Shown: piece after piece, positions 22,739-34,175 of the stretch
How the letters are laid out: each line of letters starts with the position of its first letter
Position numbering within the stretch: the first letter of the stretch is position 1
Assembly: GCA_030549175.1 (NCBI GenBank)
Contig: JAUKUA010000006.1
Coordinates: 2,356,001-2,420,000 of the forward strand
Length of the DNA: 64,000 nt
Source: Lasiosphaeris hirsuta
Taxonomy: Eukaryota > Ascomycota > Sordariomycetes > Sordariales > Lasiosphaeriaceae
Direction: 5' to 3'
Translations under genes and position numbers: made by a program
Notes under the pieces: generated by a model
Told to the model about the DNA's origin: nothing
Seen by the model: the letters and a program-made list of their open reading frames with translations, nothing else
The model's database searches: none

Positions 22739-23710
22739 ATGGCCCCTCCCAAACCCTTCCTGCCAGCTCTCCTGGCTCTCGCTCTCCCTGCAGAAGGGTT
22801 CCCCGGCTTCGTAGCCAGGGACGTTGCCTGTGGTCCCTGCCCAGCCGCCCCAACTGTCACAGTGACAGCTCCGGTTCTACCTCCCGTCCACACTGTGACA
22901 GTCACCGAACTGGGCCCGTCCGCCGTACCCCCTGAGATACAAACCGTGACTGTCACCCACCCCGGCCCCGGCCACGGCGGCCCCCCAGGTCCCAACTGGG
23001 GCAGCTACCCTCTCCCGCCTCCGCCCCCGGTCCAAGCCCACACCGTGACCGTGACAGCAGCAGCCCCGCCCCTCCCCCTGATAACACTCTGGGAAACAGT
23101 CTACATCAACCATAGCCCCTCAGCCTCGACCATGACCCTCACCCACACCGAGACGACCACGCCCTCCCAGGCCTGGCCCTCCCACCCGCCGGGCGGCCCC
23201 AACAACCCGCTAACCGTAACCTTCACCCGCCCGTACCCGCACCTTGAACCACCCGCCACGGTGACCGCGACCATCACCGAATCCGCCCCAGCCGCCGAGC
23301 ACACCCTCCCGCCCTGGGACCCATCCAACGTGCTCTTGGGGTCCGACTGGTACGACCCCAACACGCCCACATGGACCCACCCAGCTCCATCGGGGGGACC
23401 CTACGGCCCGCCGGAGTGGGTATGGGGATGCGACAGCCAGGGCGGCAACTGCCCCGGGGAAGGGGAAAAGCCGACGGTTTGGAACGTTGAGACGCCCATG
23501 GCGACGGCGACGGGGTGGGGGGACGATTGCACTGGCTCGACATCCATGGTGACCGTGTTCAACACCCTTACGCAGACGGTGCACCCGAGTGTGGAAGCTG
23601 CGCCGATGGCGACGTCGGAGGCCGAGACGGGGTGGCCGAGTCCAGAAGATATTAAGGCTTGGAGTGTTGGTGAGGAGGACGAGGGGATATATGGTGGAAG
23701 GGGATATTGA
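22739..23710 (+). CDS. Predicted secreted Thr/Pro-rich protein with TVTVT repeats
   Basis: The frame is open from an ATG at 22478, but the ATG at 22739 begins a classical signal peptide (M-A-P-P-K-P-F-L-P-A-L-L-A-L-A-L-P-A) and lies downstream of a TATA box, so it is preferred; 323 residues. At least four TVTVT motifs follow at about residues 39, 52, 69 and 102, then looser versions (T-M-T-L-T, T-V-T-F-T, T-V-T-A-T-I-T) up to about 215, separated by Pro/Gly-rich spacers. The C-terminal third has Trp/Gly/Pro-rich segments, four cysteines and an acidic end. No catalytic domain is visible. TVTVT-type proteins in fungi are usually extracellular or wall-associated and probably O-mannosylated; that is inferred. 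No GPI signal is seen. Confidence 0.75.
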   Translation: MAPPKPFLPALLALALPAEGFPGFVARDVACGPCPAAPTVTVTAPVLPPVHTVTVTELGPSAVPPEIQTVTVTHPGPGHGGPPGPNWGSYPLPPPPPVQAHTVTVTAAAPPLPLITLWETVYINHSPSASTMTLTHTETTTPSQAWPSHPPGGPNNPLTVTFTRPYPHLEPPATVTATITESAPAAEHTLPPWDPSNVLLGSDWYDPNTPTWTHPAPSGGPYGPPEWVWGCDSQGGNCPGEGEKPTVWNVETPMATATGWGDDCTGSTSMVTVFNTLTQTVHPSVEAAPMATSEAETGWPSPEDIKAWSVGEEDEGIYGGRGY

Positions 23711-24613
23711 TCCCCAAGTAGATCGGGTACGGCTTCAAGAGGGATCGTCAGGGGGGCGCTAGTCGGTTTGTGAACAGTCGAGTCCAAATGGGGTGGAGTG
23801 CAGATGTATAGATATCGTGAGAACCTATTGAAATAGCATGAGTAATGTGTGGAACACCATAAACTTGGAAGACGGCGAGGGACTACCCGTGCAATGAATT
23901 ATAAAATTTGCACCTGATTGCGAGGATAAAAGAGGCACTCGCCCCCCTCCACGCCTCCCCTCATGCTAGAACGGTCAATTCAGTCAATTCGAGCCCATCT
24001 TCGAAGTGCAGTAGAATTCAACAGTTGTGCTTCATCAATCCGACTATGATACGGGCAAAGTTGTGATATTTCTCAGCTACCAAGGCAACACAACAATGCC
24101 ATTACATCAAGTACAGAGATCATGCTCAAAGCTGATGTCTCAGACATCCTTTATTATTGCCTCCTCCTTTAGCAATCCCTATGCTAGACGCCGCCAGCCG
24201 AACCAACCCAGAATTGCCCTTGAAACGAAGCGATGCACCCCGAGATGCCGATGGAAAGAATAAGTAGAGAGACGTTAAGCTCCACGTGGCCACAGGCTGA
24301 GAATAAGAAACCGAAAAAGAAAAGAAGAAAAAAAAAGGGATATATGACTGCTGCTGCCGTTCACAATGTCTGTTCCTCAACAGTGACTCCAACAAGAATA
24401 AAAGCGCCGATGCTCTGTGTGTAGTAAGGAGATAAGGAGAAAATGTACGGCCCTGCACGTTTTGTGACTCCGTTCCCATGTCATTTCATATCATAGACCA
24501 CGCCTCCTCTTTGAGTAGAGAGGGCAGTCTCCCGTGACGTAATATGTGCAGTATCGATTTTTGCGTCGCTCAAAATATACGGTGTTGACTCGGTCGAATC
24601 AAGCCAACTGTCA
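23711..24613. other. Convergent intergenic region
   Basis: This lies between the ends of the secreted-protein gene and the Cdc4-like gene. It is A/T-richer than its surroundings, with an A-rich run at about 24310-24340. No gene recognised. Confidence 0.6.
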
Positions 24614-27600
24614 TCATGTCTCCTCTGCAATGAGCCGTTGAACTTCGGCCTCGTTTAGCAACTTTCGTTTGCCCAACTCCTCTGGTGGTTTGCCGTCTCG
24701 CACAGCTCCAAAGTCGAGAATCTACTCCCATGTTAGTAAAGCTATAAATAATGTTGGGACTGTACTACTTACCTCGACGTAGGTTAGGTTGCCCCGCTGC
24801 ACGGCAGCCACACATCTGCGCTCATCGAACTTTACCTGCCACACGCCGCCCAAATCTGTGAGAAGATCCTGGATGCATTCTCCGGTGTGAATATCCCACA
24901 TCTTAACGGTTTTTTCACTTCCGGAAATGACTTTGCGACCGTCATGCTGGAAGCATGTAATAGCTCCAGTGTGTGCCATGAGTGTGCTCTTGCATTTGCC
25001 AGACTCGGGGTCCCAGATTCGTAGGGTGCTGTCTGCTGCGGCAGAAACCAGCCGCTCATCGCGCAGGTCCAAGAGCCCTACGAGCAAGCTGTGGCCCTCG
25101 AGCGTATATAGGCAAGCACCGGTTTCCAGGTCCCAGATTTTGACCAACGAGTCCATCGAGCCCGAAATACAACGATTCCGCTTGTGGTCGAGGACCACCG
25201 AGTACACCTTTTGGCTGTGGCCATGAAGGACATGCAACTGCTCGCCAGTGCTGATACGCCAGACGCGAACAGTGCTATCATAGCTGCCAGAGACAAGAGT
25301 GTCTCCATGGGCCGAGATTGCCCGCACCGAGTGGGTGTGACCGGCCAAAATTCTGATAAAGTAAGGGCACTGATCATCATTCGCAGGAGGGCCAGTCTGG
25401 ATGTATCTTCGGGATCCTGCCTCTGGCAGACGCCAAACACGTAACTGACTATCACGGGATCCCGTGATAATCAGCGGTTTTGGCGGCATCATCACTGCTT
25501 TTCCATCATGCACTTTGCCTGTGTCGGTCGGCATCAGAATCTGGAGGCAGCGCACGGTAGACGTATGACCAAAGAAGGTTTGAGTGCAGATACCCTTCTG
25601 GATATCCCAAACGCGGACCGACCGGTCTGTACTGCCAGACACCAATGTGTTTCCTTCGTACTGAAGGGCCCATACTCCACCCTCGTGACCCTCAAGCTTT
25701 GTGCGAAGCTTGCCAGTTTTCGTGTCATAGACATGGATCAGGGTATCATCACTGCCGGTGATAATCTTGTCCTCATCGAACTGCAAGCAAGTGATCACAT
25801 GCCGCGGATGCGCCGCAAAGGCCACATGCCCAGGCTTGACTTTTCCGCTCGTCCAGCTTTGCCGTATCATGTAATGCCGACGATACAGCGACTTGAAGAG
25901 ATGAAGTTTTCGCAAGCTCGGGAGGCCAATTTGCGGATCAGGAACAGCAATCGCAGCAGCATTAGCAGCCGAATTGGGGCCCTCGGACTTATGGATCTTT
26001 GCCACAGGTGATGATCGATCATCCCTCAGCTCCTGGCCACCGGCGCGGCGCTTGACTCTGTCGGCACTCATGGTAAGTCCACGCTTTCGCTTCGCGGCCC
26101 GTGTTTTCGGAACAGGTTCAGCCTTTTCCGGCTTGACAGCGGACCGGAGAAGCTCGGATTCACTGGATGTCAATCTTGTTTGGTGGCTTAGGTCAACTTC
26201 GCAACCCTCAGCACCAACAGGGTCCTGCCAGCCCCAGCCCTGCGTGATGGCCTTCTGGAGTTCTCCGGGAGGTAGCACAAATCCATCCTGGTCAAAGAGC
26301 TCCTTCCAGCCAGTCTCGTTGCTATCCGCGATGTTACGCCAATGTTTAGAAACCTGAGCTGCCCTGCAAAGATCGCGGTGATCCAGATAAGACAAAACAT
26401 GAAGACTAAGCTCAAGCGGGAGCTGCTTCAAAAAATCGCACTTCAACGCCGGGTTCACTACATCAGCAACCATATGCAATGTCTTCCGAGGACATCTCCT
26501 CAAGAATTGATACATCATCCAGGATTTAAGCTCGGGGGGCATCGCATCAAAGCTCTCTAGCATCGAACGCGGGTCTGCGAGGCTGGGCTGTGCAGGCTTC
26601 GAGCGAGAAAGCAAGCCATCGTACTGGGTTGGCGAGAGGTCAACAATGGAAAGCCCAGGGTCACCCTCCTCTGTCGTCTGGCTTTCGGGCAGCCATGATC
26701 TTCTCCGGTCGGCCCTGCGAAGGATCTGCCTCGAAAACTGCAAGTCATCCTCTTCCTCCTCGTCCACCTGACTTGGCTGGAGCTGCGCTGCGGCGAGGGT
26801 AGGTGAAAGGCGTGGGCTTGGGAGGCTGGCATCCTGGGCGGCTACTGTGTTGATATTGGGTCGGTTCTGGAGTGCCCGAACAGTCTGCTGGAAAGATTCA
26901 TCTGGGTCGGCAAAGGGATGGAGGTCAGCATCTGTAATGGGGGGCGTTGCAACGTTGCTGAACACTGTTTGCGATTCGCTTGCGGCAGGGCTCGCTGCGT
27001 CATATATCGAAGTGGACTGGCTTGTGGCGGACTCGGCAACGTCCAAGTTTGAAAGCCTGAGTCGGGAAGGCCGGTCGAGGCCTGCTGTCAGAACTTCGGA
27101 TGTATCAGGAGTTGCCAAATACCCAGAAGCCGAACGATTCACCCTGTCTGTTTCCCTCCGTGAGCCATGTGCCACTGCACGTCGAAGTTTATCTGCCGCC
27201 GTATGAGAGGCGTTGTTTTGTCTTGTGGATCTCTGAGATGTCCTTGCGGGATACGCGGTATAAGTGGGAGAGGCGGTCCTCACACTAGACCTTCGAGATC
27301 TTCGTAGGGATTGCTCTGGGAGGGGATTTTGGGAACGGCGGGAGGATTCAGCAAGAGGCGTGTCGACGCCTGGTTCCGACTTGACGTTGCCGGCATAGTC
27401 ACTGCTCTGAGACCGCCGGACCTGAAGTCAGAAGTTAGCAAACTGAAGTCAGGTCAGACAAACTTCACGAGGGTTAGTCATGGCGTACCAAAGGCTCCGG
27501 CTCTTCCTCAAAGCTCCATGCCTCAGCATCGCCATCACTAAGGTCGAAGGTGAGCCTGCGTAGCTCAGGAGGGGTGGGTCTCGATGCAAGCGGGTATTCC

Positions 27601-27809
27601 TTGGAGTCGAGCAAGTCGAGGTCCCGAGGTTCTCGTACAAAGAGAGGTGGGTATGAGCGCTTGGTGGTCGTAGTAGTGGTGACGGTCTTGGTCTCGATAC
27701 ACTCCTCGGCAAACTGCATCTGCATCACTCTGTGTTGCGACACAGTAGCGTCGTCCTCCTCCCAGGTCATCGACACCCGCTGGCTTGATCGGGGTCGGCG
27801 GGCCTCCAT
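24614..27809 (-). CDS. Cdc4/Fbw7-type F-box and WD40-repeat protein, SCF substrate receptor
   Basis: Three exons: 27809-27489, 27421-24773 and 24721-24614, with introns of 67 nt (GTACGC donor) and 51 nt (GTAAGT donor), giving 1025 residues. Order: disordered N-terminus with T-K-T-V-T-T-T-T-T-T-K-R-S-Y-P-P-L; a dimerisation-like helix before the F-box (W-M-M-Y-Q-F-L-R-R-C-P); F-box at about 440-480 (L-P-L-E-L-S-L-H-V-L-S-Y-L-D); a basic linker (K-R-K-R-G-L, V-K-R-R-A-G-G); seven to eight WD40 repeats (about 640-985); a short acidic tail in the last exon. The family feeds phosphorylated substrates to SCF ubiquitin ligase in cell-cycle control, and in Neurospora the related FWD-1 degrades the clock protein FRQ. 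Which orthologue this is cannot be settled here. The frame stays open upstream to 28127 with further ATGs, so the start is uncertain. Confidence 0.9.
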
Positions 27810-29200
27810 ATTGCCGTTAGGTCGTGAAGAGCGGTGCGACACGACTAGGAGGTGGGGTGTTAGGGAGTCGAAATTGGAGGGAGGTAAGGATGGAGGAAGG
27901 CGACTTCGGCGGCGGAGACCCTCTCTTTGTGTGGTTGGGAAGAAAGGCGTCAAAAGGCGGCCTTGAGTGTACGCCGAGTCGAAGCGCGTTGCTTCAGCCT
28001 TATGTTTATGACAGCCGAAGGGAATGGAATGTCGAGGGAAAGAAGGTCGAGGTTGGATGATGGCCGAATCTCGGGGGCCACCTTTGTGTGGTGGTGGTCT
28101 GTCCTGGGTCCAACGCGTACCAGCCACGAGTTGTCAGATTGCCAACGCGTGTTTCTGGCCGGGATCCCCCACCAGCTGTGAAGTGCAAATGCTATAGATC
28201 GGGTATCATGGTGGTATTTTTTTTAGCGGTCGAAGAGAGTAGTTTTGCACGTTGTCAAGAGTTGGGATGAAGGGGTGTCAGGAAGGGAAAACAGGAGGCG
28301 GTGCTGCGCTGCTGCGGGAGGAGCGAGCGTCGGTCAACAACGCAGGACTAAAACCGGGATCCGAGTCATTAAGAAAATCACGTCAAACAACCCATGCGCT
28401 GCAGCCAGACTAGGCGAAAACCAAGAGAAAAGGGGCAGCTGCGATACAGTCGCTGTGGTTATGTTGGTGCCGTGTGCAGTGTGCCGTGGCGGGCTTTGGC
28501 GCTGCCTCCTTTTTGCAGATGTGTGCTGGATTTGTGATCGAGGACCTAGAGGGGAGGCAGACCAGTGGACGAAACTGGCTCTTGCGATGGTCTGTGCCTG
28601 TCGCCTGTGTGCTGTGCCACCGTCGTGGTTTTGCCAACTCCTTCCCTGCCTGCCGACGGATATGGAGCCAAGCCCGACTCCAACAGCAGCAGGGAAGTCA
28701 CCAGCCACTCCTAAACCCCTCCATGAGACTGCACTGGACTGCACGCTGCAGGGCGTGATTACGCGACTGCCTTGTGCTTGTGACTGCTGCACTCGCCACT
28801 TGACCGATAGGTGAGCATCCGTGGCATCTACGCGTTTCCTACTTCTACTCTCTCGACTATGGTTACAAAACGAGATCCAGACTGTCACAGAAACTTGCCT
28901 CATCTGCTTAACACTGAGACCGTTGACCTACCAGCTTCTCGATCATCTATGTGGATGGCCGTTGGAGAGAGTGACAGAGGGGACAAGAGAGGGGTAGTAC
29001 TTGCACTAGCCACACCAGACTATCACGCCACAACATCGGTGAGCTTCTTGCCGGGACCCCCGGTTTAGCTAGCGTCATTTTGGAATTTCTGTGTCACTGT
29101 TGGGGCTGCCGTTTTTGACTATGTGTTGGGGTCATCAATACTAATTTCTGGTTGGCTAGTCTAATCCCCGCACCTCAGCCCAGACGCTCGCTGCATACCG
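27810..29200. other. Gene-free stretch upstream of the Cdc4-like gene
   Basis: No gene recognised. It should include the promoter and leader of the minus-strand Cdc4-like gene. Frames of up to 190 codons occur on both strands but overlap one another and show no domain. Confidence 0.5.
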
Positions 29201-30135
29201 CTACAGGTCCTGAATGCTAAGTACAAAATCTCCCTCTTGCGGGCCTGGATCGCGAAGAAAAACAAGTCGAAATCCTAGTACTAATGCCCCCCTAGTGACA
29301 TTGTATGATACTGGATTTGTCGTCTCATCGCGGGTAATGGTGATTGACTGCCGTTTCACCGGCTCAAGAACGCCATTCTGCTGCAATTAGCAGCAGCCCG
29401 TCTCCGCGTGATCGCTCCTTGTGGGCGTGAGATTTCTTCCTCCCACTTCTCTAGCAAAATATGGTATTGCTGGTGGTCAAATTTCGCCAGAATGACAATC
29501 TTGACTTTGTGGTTTGATGCCCCGAAACCACCACCGTATGTCGTTATGAAGTCCGCCTAATGATTCGGAATCTCCAGCCTCAATGACTAGTGTTGGTTAT
29601 TTGCCTGCTCCTTCACATTCCGGCCTTGGACCGCCCGTAGAATCGCCTTCTTCGCCGTCTCCTCTAGGATGGCCTTGCTGCTGAAATGTTACAGTATCTA
29701 TTGATTTCCGACTTTCCTGCCTACGAGTTAGGACGAGCTGGTCACGATACCGCTCATAAACTCCTAGATGAAGGGCCTCGTGTAGATCAGTTGGGATCGT
29801 GATGATCAAGATCCGGGAATTGCTATTGTAGCGGCGAAAACGGATCTTACGGCGTCGCTTCTCTCGCTCACGCTGGATTTCGGTGAAATTATTAGGAGAG
29901 ACATCTAAATAGTTAGTATACTATATAGAAAACAAAAGGGCAATACCATACTTGTGACGGTGAGGAAATCCCCAGTAGTATTATTAATTACGAAGAGATC
30001 TTGCACATTGGTAAATCGCACGGTCTGGGGATCGTTATCTGGCTTCGATTCTACTGAAGTAGGCATAGTAGACGCCGATGAAGCCGATACCGACGTAGAT
30101 GCAGCCGATGGGGATACCGCCGCCGGCGGCCCCAA
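29201..30135 (-). pseudogene. Decayed copy of a fungal 'VIEAG/WWF' family gene
   Basis: Exon 1 (30135-29952) starts M-G-P-P-A-A-V-S and contains R-F-T-N-V-Q-D-L-F-V-I. A 47-nt intron (GTATGG...TTAG) joins it to N-V-S-P-N-N-F-T-E-I-Q-R-E-R. The frame then hits a TAA at 29599-29597, exactly where related proteins have a Trp before P-T-L-V-I-E-A-G-D-S. It continues to D-I-R-W-W-F, needs a frame change near 29525-29519 to read K-V-K-I-V-I-L-A-K-F-D, and another near 29395-29370 to reach Q-S-I-T-I-T-R-D and the end F-L-R-D-P-G-P-Q-E-G-D. One nonsense and two frameshift lesions make it a pseudogene. The same family occurs at 44349-45284. Function unknown. Confidence 0.8.
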
Positions 30136-31955
30136 TGCAATTGATGCTATGGCGAAGCGTTGATGAAGCTGGGACCCGTGAAGTGGGATGCGTGGGGAAG
30201 CTATTGGAGGGGTACAGGGAGGGTCCGCAAAGCTTGTGAAAATGGCGGGTCCACACTAGCCAAAAACAGCAGTCCAGACAGCGGTGCAGACACTCCAAAC
30301 TGCCAAAAAGGGCATCCCAAACAGCGACACAGACACTCCTAGTGGAATTTTCCCCATGAATGTTGACCCGTTAGCCCTTTTGGCCAACATCCAAAAACAG
30401 CGCCCCGCGGCAAGCGATTCAAGCGACCGCCACCATATCGCTACATTTTACCTATCATTATTTTCTGCGTATGCAGTATTCCCACTTCCCACGGGTTATA
30501 GGGGACAGCTGCCTGGGGCACACTTCTTTTCTTCTCGGAGACCAAACTGACACTTCCTTTTGCTAACCAAGACCACAGTAGCGTGAAAAACAGGAGGGAG
30601 CTGGTGGCCTTAGCTCATCGTGCATTGCACTCCTGGGTGGCGATCGGGGTTTCTCATTGCTTGATCACCGAGCTCTCGAGGTCTTCTTCAAATGTTGGAG
30701 CTACCAAGTGACGCACTTGGGTTGCAGCCAGTTTTTTCTGAGCTGGTTTATAGGGAGAAGGGGAGGAAGCAGATCAAACCCCAGATCACCTTGACAAATC
30801 AGGGGACGTCCCCATACCTGGATGCGACCCGTCGCAGCGACCTGTTGAATTGAGCAAACACGCGCCGCGCCACGCGCCATACATACATAACCGCGCTCCT
30901 GTCTTCTGAAAATAACCGTCACTTCGGGCGCTAGAAATAGAGCCACAAATGCGCGTGACGTGGAAGCGAGAGAAGCACCAGACGATAGGGAGGAGACCTT
31001 CGCCGTGGCATAGCCAGTTCTGATAGGATCCAGAGCATGGGTTTGGTAGGCCGCTCCCTGTGCGACCCGCCGGGTCGCTATAATATGCGAATGTTGATCG
31101 GGTCGCATTTGAGGCTGGCATCGCCGGCCCCGATGGCCCACCGGGTCGCCAGAGCCGCCCATTCACGCGCGCCAGTCTCAGTTCCGGCACTGCCTGGCGC
31201 GGTGCCGCATATCCATAGGTAGCACTACCAAGGGACTGGCCCGTGGAACCCGGCTTAACCTTGATGAGGCGCTTGCACACCTCTGTCGGCCAGCCCCTTG
31301 TTCTAGCCCGTGATCTTCCGTGGGGATCAGTGTGTCGAATCTCCACCATGACCCCCGGAACCATTACATCATGCCCTGGATCTCAACATCCTGCCATGGA
31401 GGTTGTGTGCAAGTATATGTTTTTATGCTTACCGGGACTGAGTAATACCACGGTCGACCGGCGTTCTTAATCAGCTCCCACTCCCATTATGAGCGCTTTC
31501 TAATCACCTGACGTACATTTTGCCGCGACAGGATCGCGGCGTTGGGGCAACAGCAAAGAGAACGACGGGAAAGCAACAGAGTCTATGCAAAGCCCTATGC
31601 AAAGCCGTATCAAATTTACTATTTCGCAAGCTGCAGTCGTCCCATCGCACTCCTCAAAATAGTATTAGATATGCTATGTTGGACAATGAATGCGCGGTGT
31701 TTGTTACGAAAATGGGAAACGGGAGCGCATGCTATCTGTACCTGCCCGCGAAGCACCACCACTAGGTTGTGCCTTCCGATCCTCAGGATCTGCCCTAGAC
31801 AATTCCAACAAAACCCCCGAGCTGCCGCCTTGTGCCTCCTGCCGTAACCATCATATATGTTTCTAGCACCTATGGTGAAATCTCCTAAGTTTGCAAACTG
31901 AAATCGCGTCAAACCACCTTTTCGCAGGCTCGTCTGTTGCTGCTAGATAGGTGCC
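30136..31955. other. Gene-poor stretch between the pseudogene and the HORMA gene
   Basis: No gene recognised. Two similar 22-nt segments ending in CAGACACTCC/CACTCCT lie at about 30275 and 30320. Overlapping minus-strand frames at about 30700-31360 lack any recognisable motif. Confidence 0.5.
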
Positions 31956-34175
31956 ATGTCGAAACAGCAAGCGGCTCCCTCACAAGGACGACCACAGTCG
32001 CCCGAGCATGACTTCGCACTATGCAAAGTCGTTTTTGGCGCTGTAGTGAGTACTGTCTATGTCTTCGAGTTCTCGGTCGTGTCCGTTGACGACGACTAAT
32101 ACCCCTTCCAACAGCTTAGTCAAATCCTATATGCCAGGTAGGGGCTTGGTCGAACAAGAAACTTGCCCGTTCTATTCTCACAGTCCAGGCACGGCTTTGA
32201 GTCGTCCTTCTTCCAGATCCTACCGCTCGAACAACTGGCTTCGAGATCATTCGAAGACATTGTCTCATCTGGCTCTCCTATCGACAGCCATGAGCGGGAG
32301 CTCATCAGTGATCAAGGCAGTACTGTCTTCCTGCGCGCAGATCTAAGAGACTACGAAATCAGCACGTTCTTGGGAATTCTGGTCCGTTATCCAAGAAAAT
32401 CGCAGTATCTCTCCATCTGCTTATTGCTGATAATTTGGTATTAGACAACCGATATCTTTCCCTTGCTTGAGAAGCAGCAGCTAGTCAAGTTCCGTATTAG
32501 CTTTCTGCAGTCCGAGACCTGGGGCGGAGACTGCCTCCTCGAGCACTTTACCCTGATGTTCGAATATGACCCCAATGGACAATGTGGCATCGATGTTTGG
32601 CGGGCAGGAGTTGGCGATCAATACATCCCGAACAGTACTTCCACATTATGGAATCTTGGGGACTATCTCGGCCGTTTACTCCCCTTGAAGAGTCGGCCTA
32701 TTCCCTCTTCCTTGTGCCGGTTAAAGCTCTACGCTGACATCAGGGCCCTCAGCACCGCCGTATTTCACACTAGCATTCCATGCGTCCGAAACCCCAGAAG
32801 ACCCCTCGGTTGGTGTGTGGAAATTTAGTCGGCACGATTTTGAAGATGCCAACCTCCAACTCCAGCAAAGAGAAGGATATGCTTTCGCCAGAGTTGTTTG
32901 TCTGAAGTTCGTCTTCTTCTCCAACACGCCCTTTCTTTGTACTGACCCGAAATGGAATCGCACTGCTCGCCCCCAAATTGCCAATTGCTACTTCAGCCAG
33001 CCAAACGGAACGAGCCTTCGAAGTTGAGCCTTCGAATACGTCGGTCGATTACGAGATTTACTCGAACCAGTCAAGCCCCAAGCAGAAGCTCCGTCTAGAC
33101 GAGGAACCAAGAGCCGCACAAGTAATCGAATATTCCCCAGCTGTATCCTCCGAGGCTGTGGCCTCTCAAGACGGAGTAGAAGCTCTCCGTTTGGTCACTC
33201 CCGCCCCCAGAGCACAAAACTCGCTTGCGAATACTTCAAGCGCAAGAGTTCAGAAGAAAATACGCGAGGGAGGCGGGCATATGAGTAGCAAGCAAAAGGA
33301 CTCCCTGCGAGGAAGGGTGATTAAGAATGAAGCATCACAAAAGAGACCCCACGCCCTAAAGAGAAGGCCCAAGCCGCCCCTGGTAAAGCTCTTGGTCTGT
33401 AAATCCTCTTTCCATTGCTTACATGCAGTAGCAAATTTTTGAGGATGTTGCGTCAAGCATGACCAAGACACAGGAGGCGATTCGCGAAAGTCAGCCCCAG
33501 AAATTGGGTACACATGCAACCAGAAGACGGGCGAATGACATTGCCAACGTTGCTGCCAACCCAAGATCCAAGAGGCTGAAGTCGCCAGCACGGGTACCCA
33601 ACTTACCATTCCCAAACGAGTTTCCGTTCTCCGATTTCTTAGAATCTCCCCCGCCTTCCCCTGTTAGGAATGACATATTCTCTACCGGGAGTCTGCCCTT
33701 GGCTTTCGAGAAGGCTATGATGATATGCTCAAACGAAAATCACACAGCGCAGTCGACGAACAGCTCAGAGGGGTATGCGGGCAGTTCATCGATGATATCC
33801 GATACCCCCGCATGCCCTTCGAGCACGCGGCAACAGCATACGACGCTCCTCTGTCATGAGAGTTTATTTGGCAATGCCGCTGACAGCAGTGAAGCTGATG
33901 AAGACGAGAAAGGACAGTCAAGTGTCTGTGACACTCTACCACGACACCCAAACGGTCAGCAGGAGACGCTCACGCGGAAACAGCATGCAACAATCACCCG
34001 TCAAGCGAGTTTGTTTGGTAATGCCGCCGACAGTTCTGAACCCGAGGAAGCCGAGAAAAGGCAATCAAGTGCATGTGACACTCTACCACGCCATCAAAAT
34101 GGCCAGCAGAAGACTCTCACTCGACAAAAGTCAATGTTTGACGGGGGCTTCAGCTCAGATGATCTGCCGGGGTAG
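31956..34175 (+). CDS. HORMA-domain protein with disordered, tandemly repeated C-terminal tail; reading frame needs care
   Basis: Proposed exons: 31956-32045, 32115-32137, 32189-32381, 32445 to about 32750, then to 32938, 32997-33382 and 33432-34175. The N-terminal half looks like a HORMA domain: L-C-K-V-V-F-G-A-V-L-S-Q-I-L-Y-A-R, F-F-Q-I-L-P-L-E-Q-L, F-P-L-L-E-K-Q-Q-L-V-K-F-R-I-S-F and H-F-T-L-M-F-E-Y. Between 32725 and 32760 the frame must shift by one base to continue into Y-F-T-L-A-F-H-A-S-E and V-G-V-W-K-F-S-R. Either a base is inserted, or an intron 32674-32743 (GTTTAC...CAG, 70 nt) is removed; the latter restores the frame but deletes an L-K-L-Y-A-D strand. The tail is Ser/Lys-rich with a 49-residue tandem repeat. 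HORMA proteins (Hop1, Rev7, Mad2 types) bind closure motifs in meiosis, DNA repair or checkpoints. Which type this is remains open. Confidence 0.6.
33849..34140 (+). repeat. 147-nt tandem coding repeat in the HORMA-protein tail
   Basis: Two full units of 49 codons, each beginning S-L-F-G-N-A-A-D-S-S-E and containing C-D-T-L-P-R-H and G-Q-Q-x-T-L-T-R, followed by a partial third unit ending R-Q-K-S-M-F. The units differ at several codons, so the duplication is not recent. Confidence 0.85.

Noticed and set aside
28334..28903. Minus-strand frame of 189 codons upstream of the Cdc4-like gene
   Set aside because: An overlapping plus-strand frame of similar size exists and neither has recognisable motifs.
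30701..31364. Overlapping minus-strand frames of 153 and 192 codons
   Set aside because: They are in two different frames of the same DNA with no domain and no splice consistency.
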